Assembly (NCBI RefSeq): GCF_001258055.1
Contig: NZ_CVRM01000033.1
Coordinates: 215,529 to 279,528, forward strand
Source: Phaeobacter italicus
GTDB taxonomy: Bacteria; Pseudomonadota; Alphaproteobacteria; Rhodobacterales; Rhodobacteraceae
Length of the DNA: 64,000 bases
Reading direction: 5' to 3'
Shown: positions 36,444-44,900 of the stretch, piece after piece
How positions within the stretch are numbered: position 1 is the stretch's first letter
Layout of the letters: every line of letters begins with the position of its first letter
Notes under the pieces: model-generated
Database searches by the model: none
What the model was told of the DNA's origin: nothing
The model's input: the letters and a program-made list of their open reading frames with translations, nothing else
Program-made: the position numbers and the translations under genes

Positions 36444-39095
36444 GTGAAACTGCGCAGCAACTCCTTTTTTTCGCGCGGCGTGCTGATTGCCATTGCGGTG
36501 GTCGTCGCGCTGCTGGCCGTGCAGTCGGTGCGGCTGGGACGAGAGGTCCTTTTTCGTCTTGATGGTCTGTCGACGGCCGCAACGGACAGCCTGCAATGGA
36601 CCTTGTCGCAAGCGGAAATCGAACATCTGAAGCTCGAGAATGCGGTGCTTGCAGCTGAAACTGTGGAGGATCTGGCGCAGGTTCGGCGCAAATTCGATAT
36701 TCTGTTCAGCCGGATCATGACCATCCGTGAAAGCCGGACATTCGCGCCGGTCCGCAACGCGCCTGACAACGCCGGGATCATGCCGCGCGTGCAGCAGCGG
36801 ATCGACTATCTCATCACCTACATCGACGGCCCGGATGAGGCGCTTTTGTTTGGCCTGCCCAGGGTCAGCGAAATACTTGAGGAAAACAGGACCGATTTGC
36901 GCAATCTCGCGCTTGCGGGGCTGACGGAACACGCCCGCGCGAGCGAAGAGAAACGATTGAATTTCTTTGATCTTCTGTCACGCCTTGCGATTGTGGTTCT
37001 GGCGCTTCTTGTGGCGTTGACGATGACAACATTGATGATGGGGCGGCTTTACCAGCGGGGCAAGCGCCTGGCAGAGCGGACCCGCGAGGCCGTGGCGCGC
37101 ATGCGCGCGATGGTCACCTCATCGCTTGACGCGATCCTCGTCGTCGACAGCGACGGAAAAATCCAGGAATTCAATGGCGCCGCCGAAGCCATCTTTGGCT
37201 ATTCCAGGGCCGAAGCAACCGGCGCCAACATGGCCGACCTCATCGTGCCCGACCACCTGCGCGAGGCGCATGCCGAAGGAATGGAGCGTTTTCGCACATC
37301 CGGCCAGGAAACCGTCATCGGAAAGGGCCGTATCCAACTGGAAGCAAAGCGAAAATCAGGAGAGGTCTTTCCGGTTGAGCTGTCCATCACCGCGAGCAAG
37401 CCCGCCGAGGATGGAGAAGAGGGCGAGACTGTCTTTGTCAGCTATCTGCGTGACATTTCCGACCGGATCGCGGCAGAGCGGGAGTTGCGCAATGCCCGTG
37501 ACAAGGCCCTCGCCGGAGAGCGGGCAAAGGCAGAGCTGCTGACCGTCATGAGCCACGAGATGCGCACGCCGCTGACCGGTGTGCTGGGCGCGGTTGATTT
37601 GCTGTCTGACAGCGGCCTGAGCGCCGAACAATCCGGCTATGTGACCATGATCCGTCAATCCGGTGACCGGCTGATGGGGCATGTAAATGATGTCCTGCAG
37701 CTCTCCAATCTCGAAAGCAGCGTCGACAATGAAAACCGCCGGATATTTGATCTCGCCAAACTCGTTGGTGAACTGGTCAAATCACAGCAGACTGCGGCCC
37801 GCCAGGCGGGGAACGAGCTCAGCTGGAGTTGCAACCTGGGCCCCACCAACAACGTCTTGGGCCGACCGCTTGCTGTGCAGCGGGTGTTGCAGAAAATCCT
37901 GCAAAACGCCGTTGATTTCACGCGGGACGGGGCGGTCGCCGTTGAGGTCCAGCGCCTTGGCAGCAGCGACCGGGTGGAAATCAGCATCGCCGATACCGGA
38001 AAGGGCATCGCGGAGGATGATCTGGACCGCATTTTTGAGGATTTCATCCGCCTGGATGCCAGCTATTCCCGCAGCAGCGAAGGAACGGGGCTGGGGCTTG
38101 CGATCACCCGCCGGACGGTCGAGGCAATGGGCGGGGACATCAGCTGCGAGAGCGAGCTGGGCGAAGGCAGCCTCTTCACGATTTCCCTACCACTGCCGGC
38201 CTCTGGTCAGAGCGTATCGAACACAACCGCGTCGGCCGCTCCTGCGGTAGCCGCAGATACGCATGACGCTGTGCAGAAAGAGCCGCAGGTCGCCGCCTCT
38301 GTGGCTGAGCAACAAGACCCGCAAGCGCTTGATATTCTTGTGGTTGAAGACAATGAGATCAACCGCATCCTGGTTGAGAAGATGTTGCGCAACCTTGGTC
38401 ATCGCGTCACCTTGGCCCCCGGCGGGGCAGAGGGGGTTGCCGCTGCGCGCGCCAAGGATTTCAATCTGATTTTCATGGATATTTCCATGCCAGGGGTCGA
38501 CGGGATCGAGGCAACTCGCCAGATCCGCAGCGGGCACCTGGCTGATGGGGTCGACATCGTTGCGCTGACGGCACATGTGGCGCCGCAGGATCATGCCCGT
38601 ATCCTTGCAGCAGGCATGGCCGAGGTTGTCACCAAGCCGGTCCACAAATCGACATTGGCAGATGTGATTGATCGCCGCGCAACCCTGCCGCTGGTGCGCA
38701 GCAGGCGGCCAGTGGCAAAGGCCCTGCCAACGACCAAGCTGACGACCGCTGCCCAGACGCCAGAGCCAGCACCCGCAGCTGCCCGAGAACTCTCTGATAT
38801 CGAACAGTTCTTTGATGCACTTGGCCGCGACCGTGGCGTCGAATTTCTGGCGGAATACAAAGGCGACATGGAGCAGCTGCTCGCGGATCTGCACAGCTGT
38901 GAAGATCTGTCCGATCCGCTCAGGGCCGAGGCCCACAGGCTGGCAGGTTCGGCAGCGGTGTTGGGATTTGGCGCGCTCCGTCATGCGCTGTTGGATATAG
39001 AAAACGCAGATGGCAATGGCGGGACGGACCTGATGCGATTGCAGGCCGAATGGGATGAGGCCCAGGGAGAAATCACCTCGCATCTGGCCGCATGA
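36444..39095 (+). CDS. Hybrid sensor histidine kinase (PAS-HisKA-HATPase-REC-Hpt)
   Basis: An 883-residue inner-membrane kinase. In order: membrane helix (~11-29), periplasmic helical domain (~30-180), second helix (~184-205), PAS (~220-340, SLDAILVVDSDGKIQEFNGA), HisKA with phospho-His371 in MSHEMRTPL, HATPase (IADTGKGIAEDD and TGLGLAITRR), receiver with Asp679 in FMDISMPGVDG, and C-terminal Hpt with His831 in AHRLAGSAAVLG. The start is GTG at 36444, 26 bp after the secreted SUOX-fold gene. All phosphorelay residues are intact. The signal is unknown; the neighbour protein may present it. Confidence 0.93.
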   Translation: MKLRSNSFFSRGVLIAIAVVVALLAVQSVRLGREVLFRLDGLSTAATDSLQWTLSQAEIEHLKLENAVLAAETVEDLAQVRRKFDILFSRIMTIRESRTFAPVRNAPDNAGIMPRVQQRIDYLITYIDGPDEALLFGLPRVSEILEENRTDLRNLALAGLTEHARASEEKRLNFFDLLSRLAIVVLALLVALTMTTLMMGRLYQRGKRLAERTREAVARMRAMVTSSLDAILVVDSDGKIQEFNGAAEAIFGYSRAEATGANMADLIVPDHLREAHAEGMERFRTSGQETVIGKGRIQLEAKRKSGEVFPVELSITASKPAEDGEEGETVFVSYLRDISDRIAAERELRNARDKALAGERAKAELLTVMSHEMRTPLTGVLGAVDLLSDSGLSAEQSGYVTMIRQSGDRLMGHVNDVLQLSNLESSVDNENRRIFDLAKLVGELVKSQQTAARQAGNELSWSCNLGPTNNVLGRPLAVQRVLQKILQNAVDFTRDGAVAVEVQRLGSSDRVEISIADTGKGIAEDDLDRIFEDFIRLDASYSRSSEGTGLGLAITRRTVEAMGGDISCESELGEGSLFTISLPLPASGQSVSNTTASAAPAVAADTHDAVQKEPQVAASVAEQQDPQALDILVVEDNEINRILVEKMLRNLGHRVTLAPGGAEGVAAARAKDFNLIFMDISMPGVDGIEATRQIRSGHLADGVDIVALTAHVAPQDHARILAAGMAEVVTKPVHKSTLADVIDRRATLPLVRSRRPVAKALPTTKLTTAAQTPEPAPAAARELSDIEQFFDALGRDRGVEFLAEYKGDMEQLLADLHSCEDLSDPLRAEAHRLAGSAAVLGFGALRHALLDIENADGNGGTDLMRLQAEWDEAQGEITSHLAA

Positions 39096-39351
39096 TGCGC
39101 AGCTGCCTGCGATGGGGCCGCAGACATGACGCCAAGAGGAGACAGTCCGCACCATTGCGATGACGATCACGTGATTTCTGGGCAAAACTGCGGTAGAGTT
39201 AAATCGCAGACTGGTCAATTGAATTGAATTTTACATATGATTTGATGCAACAGACTTCCAAGGTGCATATCTATGTGATCCGGTGACCGCGCTGACAGGT
39301 CCGGAGCAAAGATGGGGTGTTTTAGGTGCTGATCATTACGGAAAATTGGCA
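39096..39351. promoter_or_regulatory. Intergenic region with a copy of the CGGTAGAGTT motif
   Basis: About 255 bp between the two kinase genes. CGGTAGAGTTAAAT at 39191-39204 repeats the motif found before the first kinase operon, followed by AT-rich ATTGAATTGAATTTTACAT. This suggests that the second kinase and luxI have their own, similarly regulated promoter. Confidence 0.4.
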
Positions 39352-41097
39352 ATGCTGACGATTACGCCCAGCTTGCGTCGTGATGTGTCCGCCCAGAACC
39401 AGCTGGTCAAGGAGGACCTGCCATCACGCTTTGCCTCGATTACAATCGTGTCGCTTATTTCCCTGTACTACCTGTCATTTGCCCAGGTTGCAGCTGTCTA
39501 TTTTGTTTACATCATTATCGAACTGATCGGCATTCGTGTGTATCATCAACTCAGCCGCAAGGTGACCCTGGCGGGGATCGCGTTGTTCGTGATTTCGGCC
39601 TTTATCGGGGTCTGGACCTTCAACACCATCCCGCTTCTGCTGTTTCTGGAACCTGACGGATTTGCGAAACTGATGGGGGCGATGCTCCTTGTGATCGCGC
39701 TCAATCACTGTGTTGTGGCGCGCTCGCAATGGATGTTCTTTGGCCTGCTGACGGCGCTGCCCATCATCGGGGTCTTGGGATTTCTCGTTGGCGAAACCCT
39801 GCTGTCTGTCGGCAATCGCGCTGAGATCATTTTTGCCGTCGTGATCCTGGCGATCGGGTCTGCCTACACGTTGTTCGCGATCTGGAGCCAGCACAGGATG
39901 GCCAATGATCTGCGCAAGGCACTGGCCGATGCCAAGGCTGCAAGCGAGGCCAAGAGCCGTTTCCTTGCATCGATGAGCCATGAGATCAGAACGCCCCTTA
40001 ATGCGATTTGTGGCATGTCCGAGTTGATCGCCGAGGGGCGCGCAGATCCGGCTGACTTGATGCAACATGGCCGCTTGCTGACCACGTCATCGCAGGCGCT
40101 CACGGATCTGCTCGATGATATTCTCGATCATGCCAAGATCGAATCCGGTCACATGGTGCTGACACCCACCATTGCCGATCTCCATGCTGAAATTGCCTCG
40201 GCGGTTGAAGTGTTTCGTTTCAGCGCCGAGGAAAAGGCGCTGGATCTTAGCCTGCATGTTGCTGACAGCGTGCCGAAATATGCGGAATGTGATATTCTGC
40301 GGCTGCGCCAGATCATCTCCAACCTTGTGTCCAATGCGGTGAAATACACCGAACAGGGCGCAGTCAAAGTTGATGTGGCGGCCCGGCCGGGCGAGGGCAG
40401 CACGCGGCTGGTCGTCAATGTGAACGACACCGGGCGCGGCATGTCCGAACAGGATCTGACGCAGCTCTTTTCCGATTTCTTCCGCGCCGAAAACAAGGAC
40501 GCGCCCAGCGTGCCTGGTACCGGTCTTGGCCTGTCGATTGCGCGCCGCCTGGCCCGGAACATGGGCGGCGATCTGGTGGTGTCCAGCCAGCTGGGAGAGG
40601 GCAGCCGCTTCACGCTGACCTGCGATATCCGCGCTGTCGAGCCGCCGACCAAGATCACGCCGCAGCCGGCAGCGCCCAATGGGGCAGAGGCTGAGTTGGG
40701 CAAATGCCGTGTGCTAGTGGTCGATGACACCGCCTCGAACCGTCGCGTTGTGCGCGCCTTCTTGCAGGGCAGTGATGTTGAAATTCTGGAAGCGGAAAAC
40801 GGCGCAGAGGCGCTGGCCTGTCTTGCCGAGACAGAGGTTGATCTTGTTCTTCTGGATATGCGGATGCCGGTCATGGACGGCAAGGAAACGCTGATCCAGA
40901 TGGCCAAGAGCGAGCCGCGCATCGCAAATACGCCTGTTGTCATGCTGACGGCGAATGCCGCCACCGAAGACCGCGAAACCTATCTGGGGCTGGGCGCTGT
41001 GGGTTATATCGCAAAACCAGTGAGAAAAGCCGTGCTTTTGGCAGAAATTCAGCGGGTCATTCAGCAATCAGAAGGCGAGATGCAGAAGGCGGTTTAG
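39352..41097 (+). CDS. Multi-pass membrane hybrid histidine kinase (HisKA-HATPase-REC)
   Basis: About 581 residues. The N-terminal ~185 residues hold about six hydrophobic helices (e.g. ASITIVSLISLYYLSF, VTLAGIALFVISAFIGVW, MLLVIALNHCVVA, FFGLLTALPIIGVLGFLVG, IIFAVVILAIGSAYTLFA) with almost no periplasmic domain, an architecture like the autoinducer receptors CqsS and LuxN. HisKA His210 is in MSHEIRTPL, then HATPase (VNDTGRGMSEQD, GTGLGLSIARR) and a receiver with Asp502 in LLDMRMPVMDG. It lacks an Hpt, which the upstream kinase has. The ATG at 39352 is preferred; a GTG at 39283 would add 23 residues. luxI follows after a terminator. Confidence 0.85.
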   Translation: MLTITPSLRRDVSAQNQLVKEDLPSRFASITIVSLISLYYLSFAQVAAVYFVYIIIELIGIRVYHQLSRKVTLAGIALFVISAFIGVWTFNTIPLLLFLEPDGFAKLMGAMLLVIALNHCVVARSQWMFFGLLTALPIIGVLGFLVGETLLSVGNRAEIIFAVVILAIGSAYTLFAIWSQHRMANDLRKALADAKAASEAKSRFLASMSHEIRTPLNAICGMSELIAEGRADPADLMQHGRLLTTSSQALTDLLDDILDHAKIESGHMVLTPTIADLHAEIASAVEVFRFSAEEKALDLSLHVADSVPKYAECDILRLRQIISNLVSNAVKYTEQGAVKVDVAARPGEGSTRLVVNVNDTGRGMSEQDLTQLFSDFFRAENKDAPSVPGTGLGLSIARRLARNMGGDLVVSSQLGEGSRFTLTCDIRAVEPPTKITPQPAAPNGAEAELGKCRVLVVDDTASNRRVVRAFLQGSDVEILEAENGAEALACLAETEVDLVLLDMRMPVMDGKETLIQMAKSEPRIANTPVVMLTANAATEDRETYLGLGAVGYIAKPVRKAVLLAEIQRVIQQSEGEMQKAV

Positions 41098-41145
41098 GCA
41101 CGAAGCTACGATACTTCAAAACTTAAATTTGCGCTGAAAACGCGC

Positions 41146-41172
41146 AAAGGCGCCCCTGTGGCGCCTTTTTCT
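41146..41172 (+). terminator. Rho-independent terminator after the second hybrid kinase
   Basis: Stem AAGGCGCC/GGCGCCTT with a 5-base loop and a T5 run. It lies 50 bp after the kinase stop and about 100 bp before luxI, so luxI is probably transcribed mainly from its own promoter or by readthrough. Confidence 0.85.
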
Positions 41173-41270
41173 TGTCTTATTTACCATTCTTTCACCGTTT
41201 TATGGAAATTTTTTAGTCAACTTTAGGGGGTTTTAAATCCCAGTGTTGATTTGAAAGTGACCGTAACGCG

Positions 41271-41873
41271 ATGCAGTCCACACATATTACATTTGATAAC
41301 CTTGATCAGACCGGTGGCTTGTTCACCGGGCTTTTGCGTGCCCGCCATCATCATTTCATTGAGCGCCACGACTGGCACCTGCCGCAGACCCGCGGCATGG
41401 AGTTTGATCAATATGATACGCCGGAAAGCGTCTATTGTGCGATCCATGACAGTGAGGGCATCAAGGCAGGTTTTCGTCTGACGCCAACAACCGCGCAAAG
41501 CATCAATGCCAGCTACATGCTGCGGGATGCCCAGCTTGGTCTTTTGCCGGGTCTGCCAGAAAATATCCTGGATGAACCAGCCCCACGGGATCCGGGGATC
41601 TGGGAAATCACCCGTGTCTTTGTGTCCGAAGACATCCCGAGCCGGGAACGGCGCGTCGTGCGGCGGGAAATGGCCTTGAACCTCGCTCGGCTGTCCCGCA
41701 CGTGGCAGGTACGTTCTTTCCTGTGCCTCACCTCTGTCACCGCAGCCTTGCTGACGCTCAAGGTCGGGTTCGATCTTTCCCCCGCGGGACCTCGGTTTGA
41801 GGTCGCGGGCGAAACCTGTCAGGCCTACCGCCTTGAAATGCGTCCGGCGGAAAAACAGCTTCGCGTTGCCTGA
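41271..41873 (+). CDS. luxI: Acyl-homoserine-lactone synthase (LuxI family)
   Basis: A 200-residue autoinducer synthase making N-acyl-homoserine lactones from SAM and acyl-ACP. The family's invariant residues are present: Arg25 and Phe29 (RARHHHF), Trp35, Asp46 and Asp49 (EFDQYD), Arg69 (GFRL), Glu112 and Arg115 (WEITRVF). The C-terminal half is the expected acyl-binding region. No LuxR-type receptor gene is adjacent; the neighbours are a membrane hybrid kinase upstream and a convergent giant RTX gene. ATG at 41271; a longer in-frame reading is not evident. Acyl chain length cannot be predicted. Confidence 0.95.
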   Translation: MQSTHITFDNLDQTGGLFTGLLRARHHHFIERHDWHLPQTRGMEFDQYDTPESVYCAIHDSEGIKAGFRLTPTTAQSINASYMLRDAQLGLLPGLPENILDEPAPRDPGIWEITRVFVSEDIPSRERRVVRREMALNLARLSRTWQVRSFLCLTSVTAALLTLKVGFDLSPAGPRFEVAGETCQAYRLEMRPAEKQLRVA

Positions 41874-41898
41874 ACCGGGGCAAAGCGCACAGAACAAA

Positions 41899-41931
41899 GC
41901 AGGGTCGCCAGATCGGCGGCCCTGCGGTTTT
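41899..41931. terminator. Probable terminator between luxI and the RTX gene
   Basis: GCAGGGTCGCC and GGCGGCCCTGC form an imperfect stem followed by GGTTTTA on the plus strand, 25 bp after the luxI stop. It can terminate luxI; for the convergent RTX transcript it lacks a good T-run. Confidence 0.55.
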
Positions 41932-41936
41932 ATCCC

Positions 41937-44900
41937 TTAGAGAATTATCATGACAGAGCTCAGCTCTGCCTCGGATACGTCGCGCAGGATAAGGCCGCTG
42001 CCATCATCGAAGCTAAAGACGAAATCATCGCCCTGCTGCGCCCCAAACGACAACGCCTCCTGCGGCGAGGAAAACCCAAAGTTCCTGAGTTCCAACACAT
42101 CCATCGTGGCGTCGAAGTCGGCAATCGTATCCATGCCGCGCCCTTTGGCAAAAATGAATGTGTCGCTGTCGGCGCCTCCGCGCAGCCGGTCATTTCCAGC
42201 GCCGCCGTTTAGCGTGTCCCGTCCCATGCCGCCAATTAGCGTATCATTGCCCTTGCCACCAAAGACGTGATCATCCGCAAGGCCGAGAAACACCTTGTCG
42301 TCGCCCCAGCCCGCGCGCACCCGGTCCGATCCTTCACCGCCAAAGACCGTGTCGTGGCCCTGGCCTGCAAGGATGGTGTCGCTGCCTGTCCCGCCGTGGA
42401 TCGTGTCATCCCCCCAGCCACCGCGAAGGTGGTCATCATCCGCACGCCCATAGACATTGTCATTGCCTTTGCCCGCAAAGACGCTGTCGTTCCCGCGACC
42501 GCCAAAGATGGTGTCGGCGTTGCTGCCCCCGTGCAGGGTATCGTTGCCCTGGTGGCCGCGCACAAGATCCTGCCCCGGCCCCGCAAGCACCAGATCATTG
42601 CCGTCGCCCCCGAAGCCGCTGTCATTGCCGGATCCAAGGAACAGCTCATCCTCGCCGGCATTGCCGCGGATGGTGTCGTTGCCGATGCCGCCCATCAGAG
42701 AATCCTGGCCAAGCCCACCACGGATCAGGTCGTCACCACCGTCGCCATTGATTGTATCGTTGAGGTTGGTGCCATCGAACGTCTCGCCATCGCTGCCACC
42801 GGTCACATCGACCGGCGCCTGGGGTGTGCTGCCCCCTCCGCCAGGGGATGGCGGCGCGGTGACAGTGACCGTGATCAGGGACATATCGGATGTGGCGCCA
42901 TCCGCCGCGTCAAACCGGACACCGACGCTCCGGCTGCCAAGCGGGGCGGCGCTGCCGGTGGAATTGTCAAATCTCAGTGCGTCCAACAGGGTTTCGACCT
43001 GGGAAAAGGCCACTCCCGCCATGAGGACAATCACCAGATCCTCGCCATCGCCCCCAGTGCCCGTTGCGCTGATGGTGCCGATGTCGGTTCCGCCCACGGC
43101 TATGACCGAGCCATCGGTCTGGCCCGACGACAGCGTGACGGTGCCGGTGGTGTCAACCAGCAGAAGATCGCCACCCTGCGCGCCACTTTCCAGCGAAACG
43201 GTGAGGGTGGCGTGCCCCAGATCCGCATTGTCCGGGTCGCTCACGCTCAGATCGCTGCCGGCATCAAGCTGCACGGCTGTCTGCCCCCTCACAAAGGTAA
43301 CGGTGTCGCCGTTCAGATTGCTGATTTCGGGTGGCTGGCTTGTCACCTGAAGCGAGAAGGGAACAGTCACATCCGCATCACCGCCGTTTGCCGTACCGTC
43401 CCCATCTGTCAGGGTCAGGGAGAAGCTGCGCGTTTCAACCCCGGTGGGCGCAGCATAAGTCAGGTTCTGCAACAGAAGCTGGACGGCAGCGGGGGTGGCA
43501 TCCGTCGTGGTGAATGAGATCGACAGCGCGCTTCCGGATTGGCCATCGCTCACTGCGTCTACCGTGCCAATCACCGTGCCGTTGATGGCAAGGCTTGCCC
43601 CAGCGCTGAGCGTTGCGCCTCCGGAGGCTGTGACCACGGTTCCGTCGACGCCCCAGCTGCCGTTGCTGGTGCCGCTGGTCTGCTGCAACACCAGGGTGCC
43701 ACCGTTGAATTCGGGCGAGTCGACATCAGAGACCGTGACGCCAGCCAACCCCGACACGGCCTGTGCCCCGCTGCCCGCCACCACCTGGCCCGCGATAGGG
43801 GCGGTGATATTGGCAATATCCGGGGCATCATTTACCGCCGTCAGGGTTACGACTGACGTCAGCGAAAGCGTGGCTGCGTTGCTGTTGCCGCCCGTGGCGC
43901 TGCCGCTGTCGGTCAGCCCGGTGATGGTCACGGTCCTTGTGCTGCTATCCTGAGGGCTGTCGGATGTGTTCTCATAGGCTAGCCCGTCGATCAGCGTTTG
44001 CAGATCCGCCGCTGAGAGGGTTGCCCCGCTGATGGTGACCGTTGCGGTGGTTCCGCTGACGGTCACAGAGGCGCTCAGGCTGTTGGTTGCTGTCATCAGC
44101 GTGGCGCCGTGGGTGAGGGTCAGTGTGCTGCCGTCGATCTGGAGCACCTCGGCCGCGCCGTCTGCAAGATTGTCGATGGTCAGCGTGAGCCCGGTAAATG
44201 TCTGCCCGTTCTCGATTGCATCGGCTGCGACCGAGGAGAACAGATCGCTTGCGGTTGCGCCTTCGCTATAGCCGGGGTTTTCCGACGTTGCCGTGAGGGT
44301 CGGGGCGTCATCTTGTGCCGCAACGCTGACGGTGAGCGCCGCGACATCAGACGTGAGGCCTGCGTCATCCACCACCGTGAGAGAGAGCACCCGGTCGCTG
44401 GTGTCGGGGTCCTCGCTGATGTTGGTGTAGCTCAAGGCTGAGATCAGCTGCTGCAGGCGGGCAGGGGTGGCATCCGCCGTCAGGTCAATGACGAGCGCCT
44501 CGCTCGCGCCGCCAGCAGCGCCCGCCCGCAGGGTGCCGATAACAGTGCCGCCGACGGATACCGTCACATTCGCGGCCTGCGCGGCAGACAGGCTGACCGC
44601 GCCGGATGTGTCGATCACAAGGCGGTCGTCCGCGCTTTGACCGCTGACATAGGCCAGCGACAGGCTCCCACCGCCGAGGTTGGCTGAATCCGCATCGCTA
44701 AGGGCTGCATCCGCATTGGCATCCAGCAGGACCGCACCGCCATCTTCGACAAAGGCGACGCTATCCCCCGACAGATTGGCGATGACCGGCCGATTGCCGA
44801 GCGACATGGTGAAATCGGCCGTGGTCTCTTCAGCGCCGCCGTTTGCGGTGCCGTCCCCGTCGTTCAGGGTCAGCGTGAATGTCTGCTGGCCGGTCCCGGA

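Noticed and set aside
41173..41270. Possible lux box upstream of luxI
   Set aside because: No convincing 20-bp dyad of the lux-box type could be found; this agrees with the absence of a neighbouring LuxR.
42090..42760. Short regular repeats that could suggest a CRISPR array
   Set aside because: They are the DNA of the RTX nonapeptide repeats, in frame and degenerate, with no spacer structure and no cas genes.
42267..43517. 416-codon plus-strand frame opposite the RTX gene
   Set aside because: Mirror of the repetitive RTX coding sequence; low-complexity Val/Ala/Ile pattern without domains.
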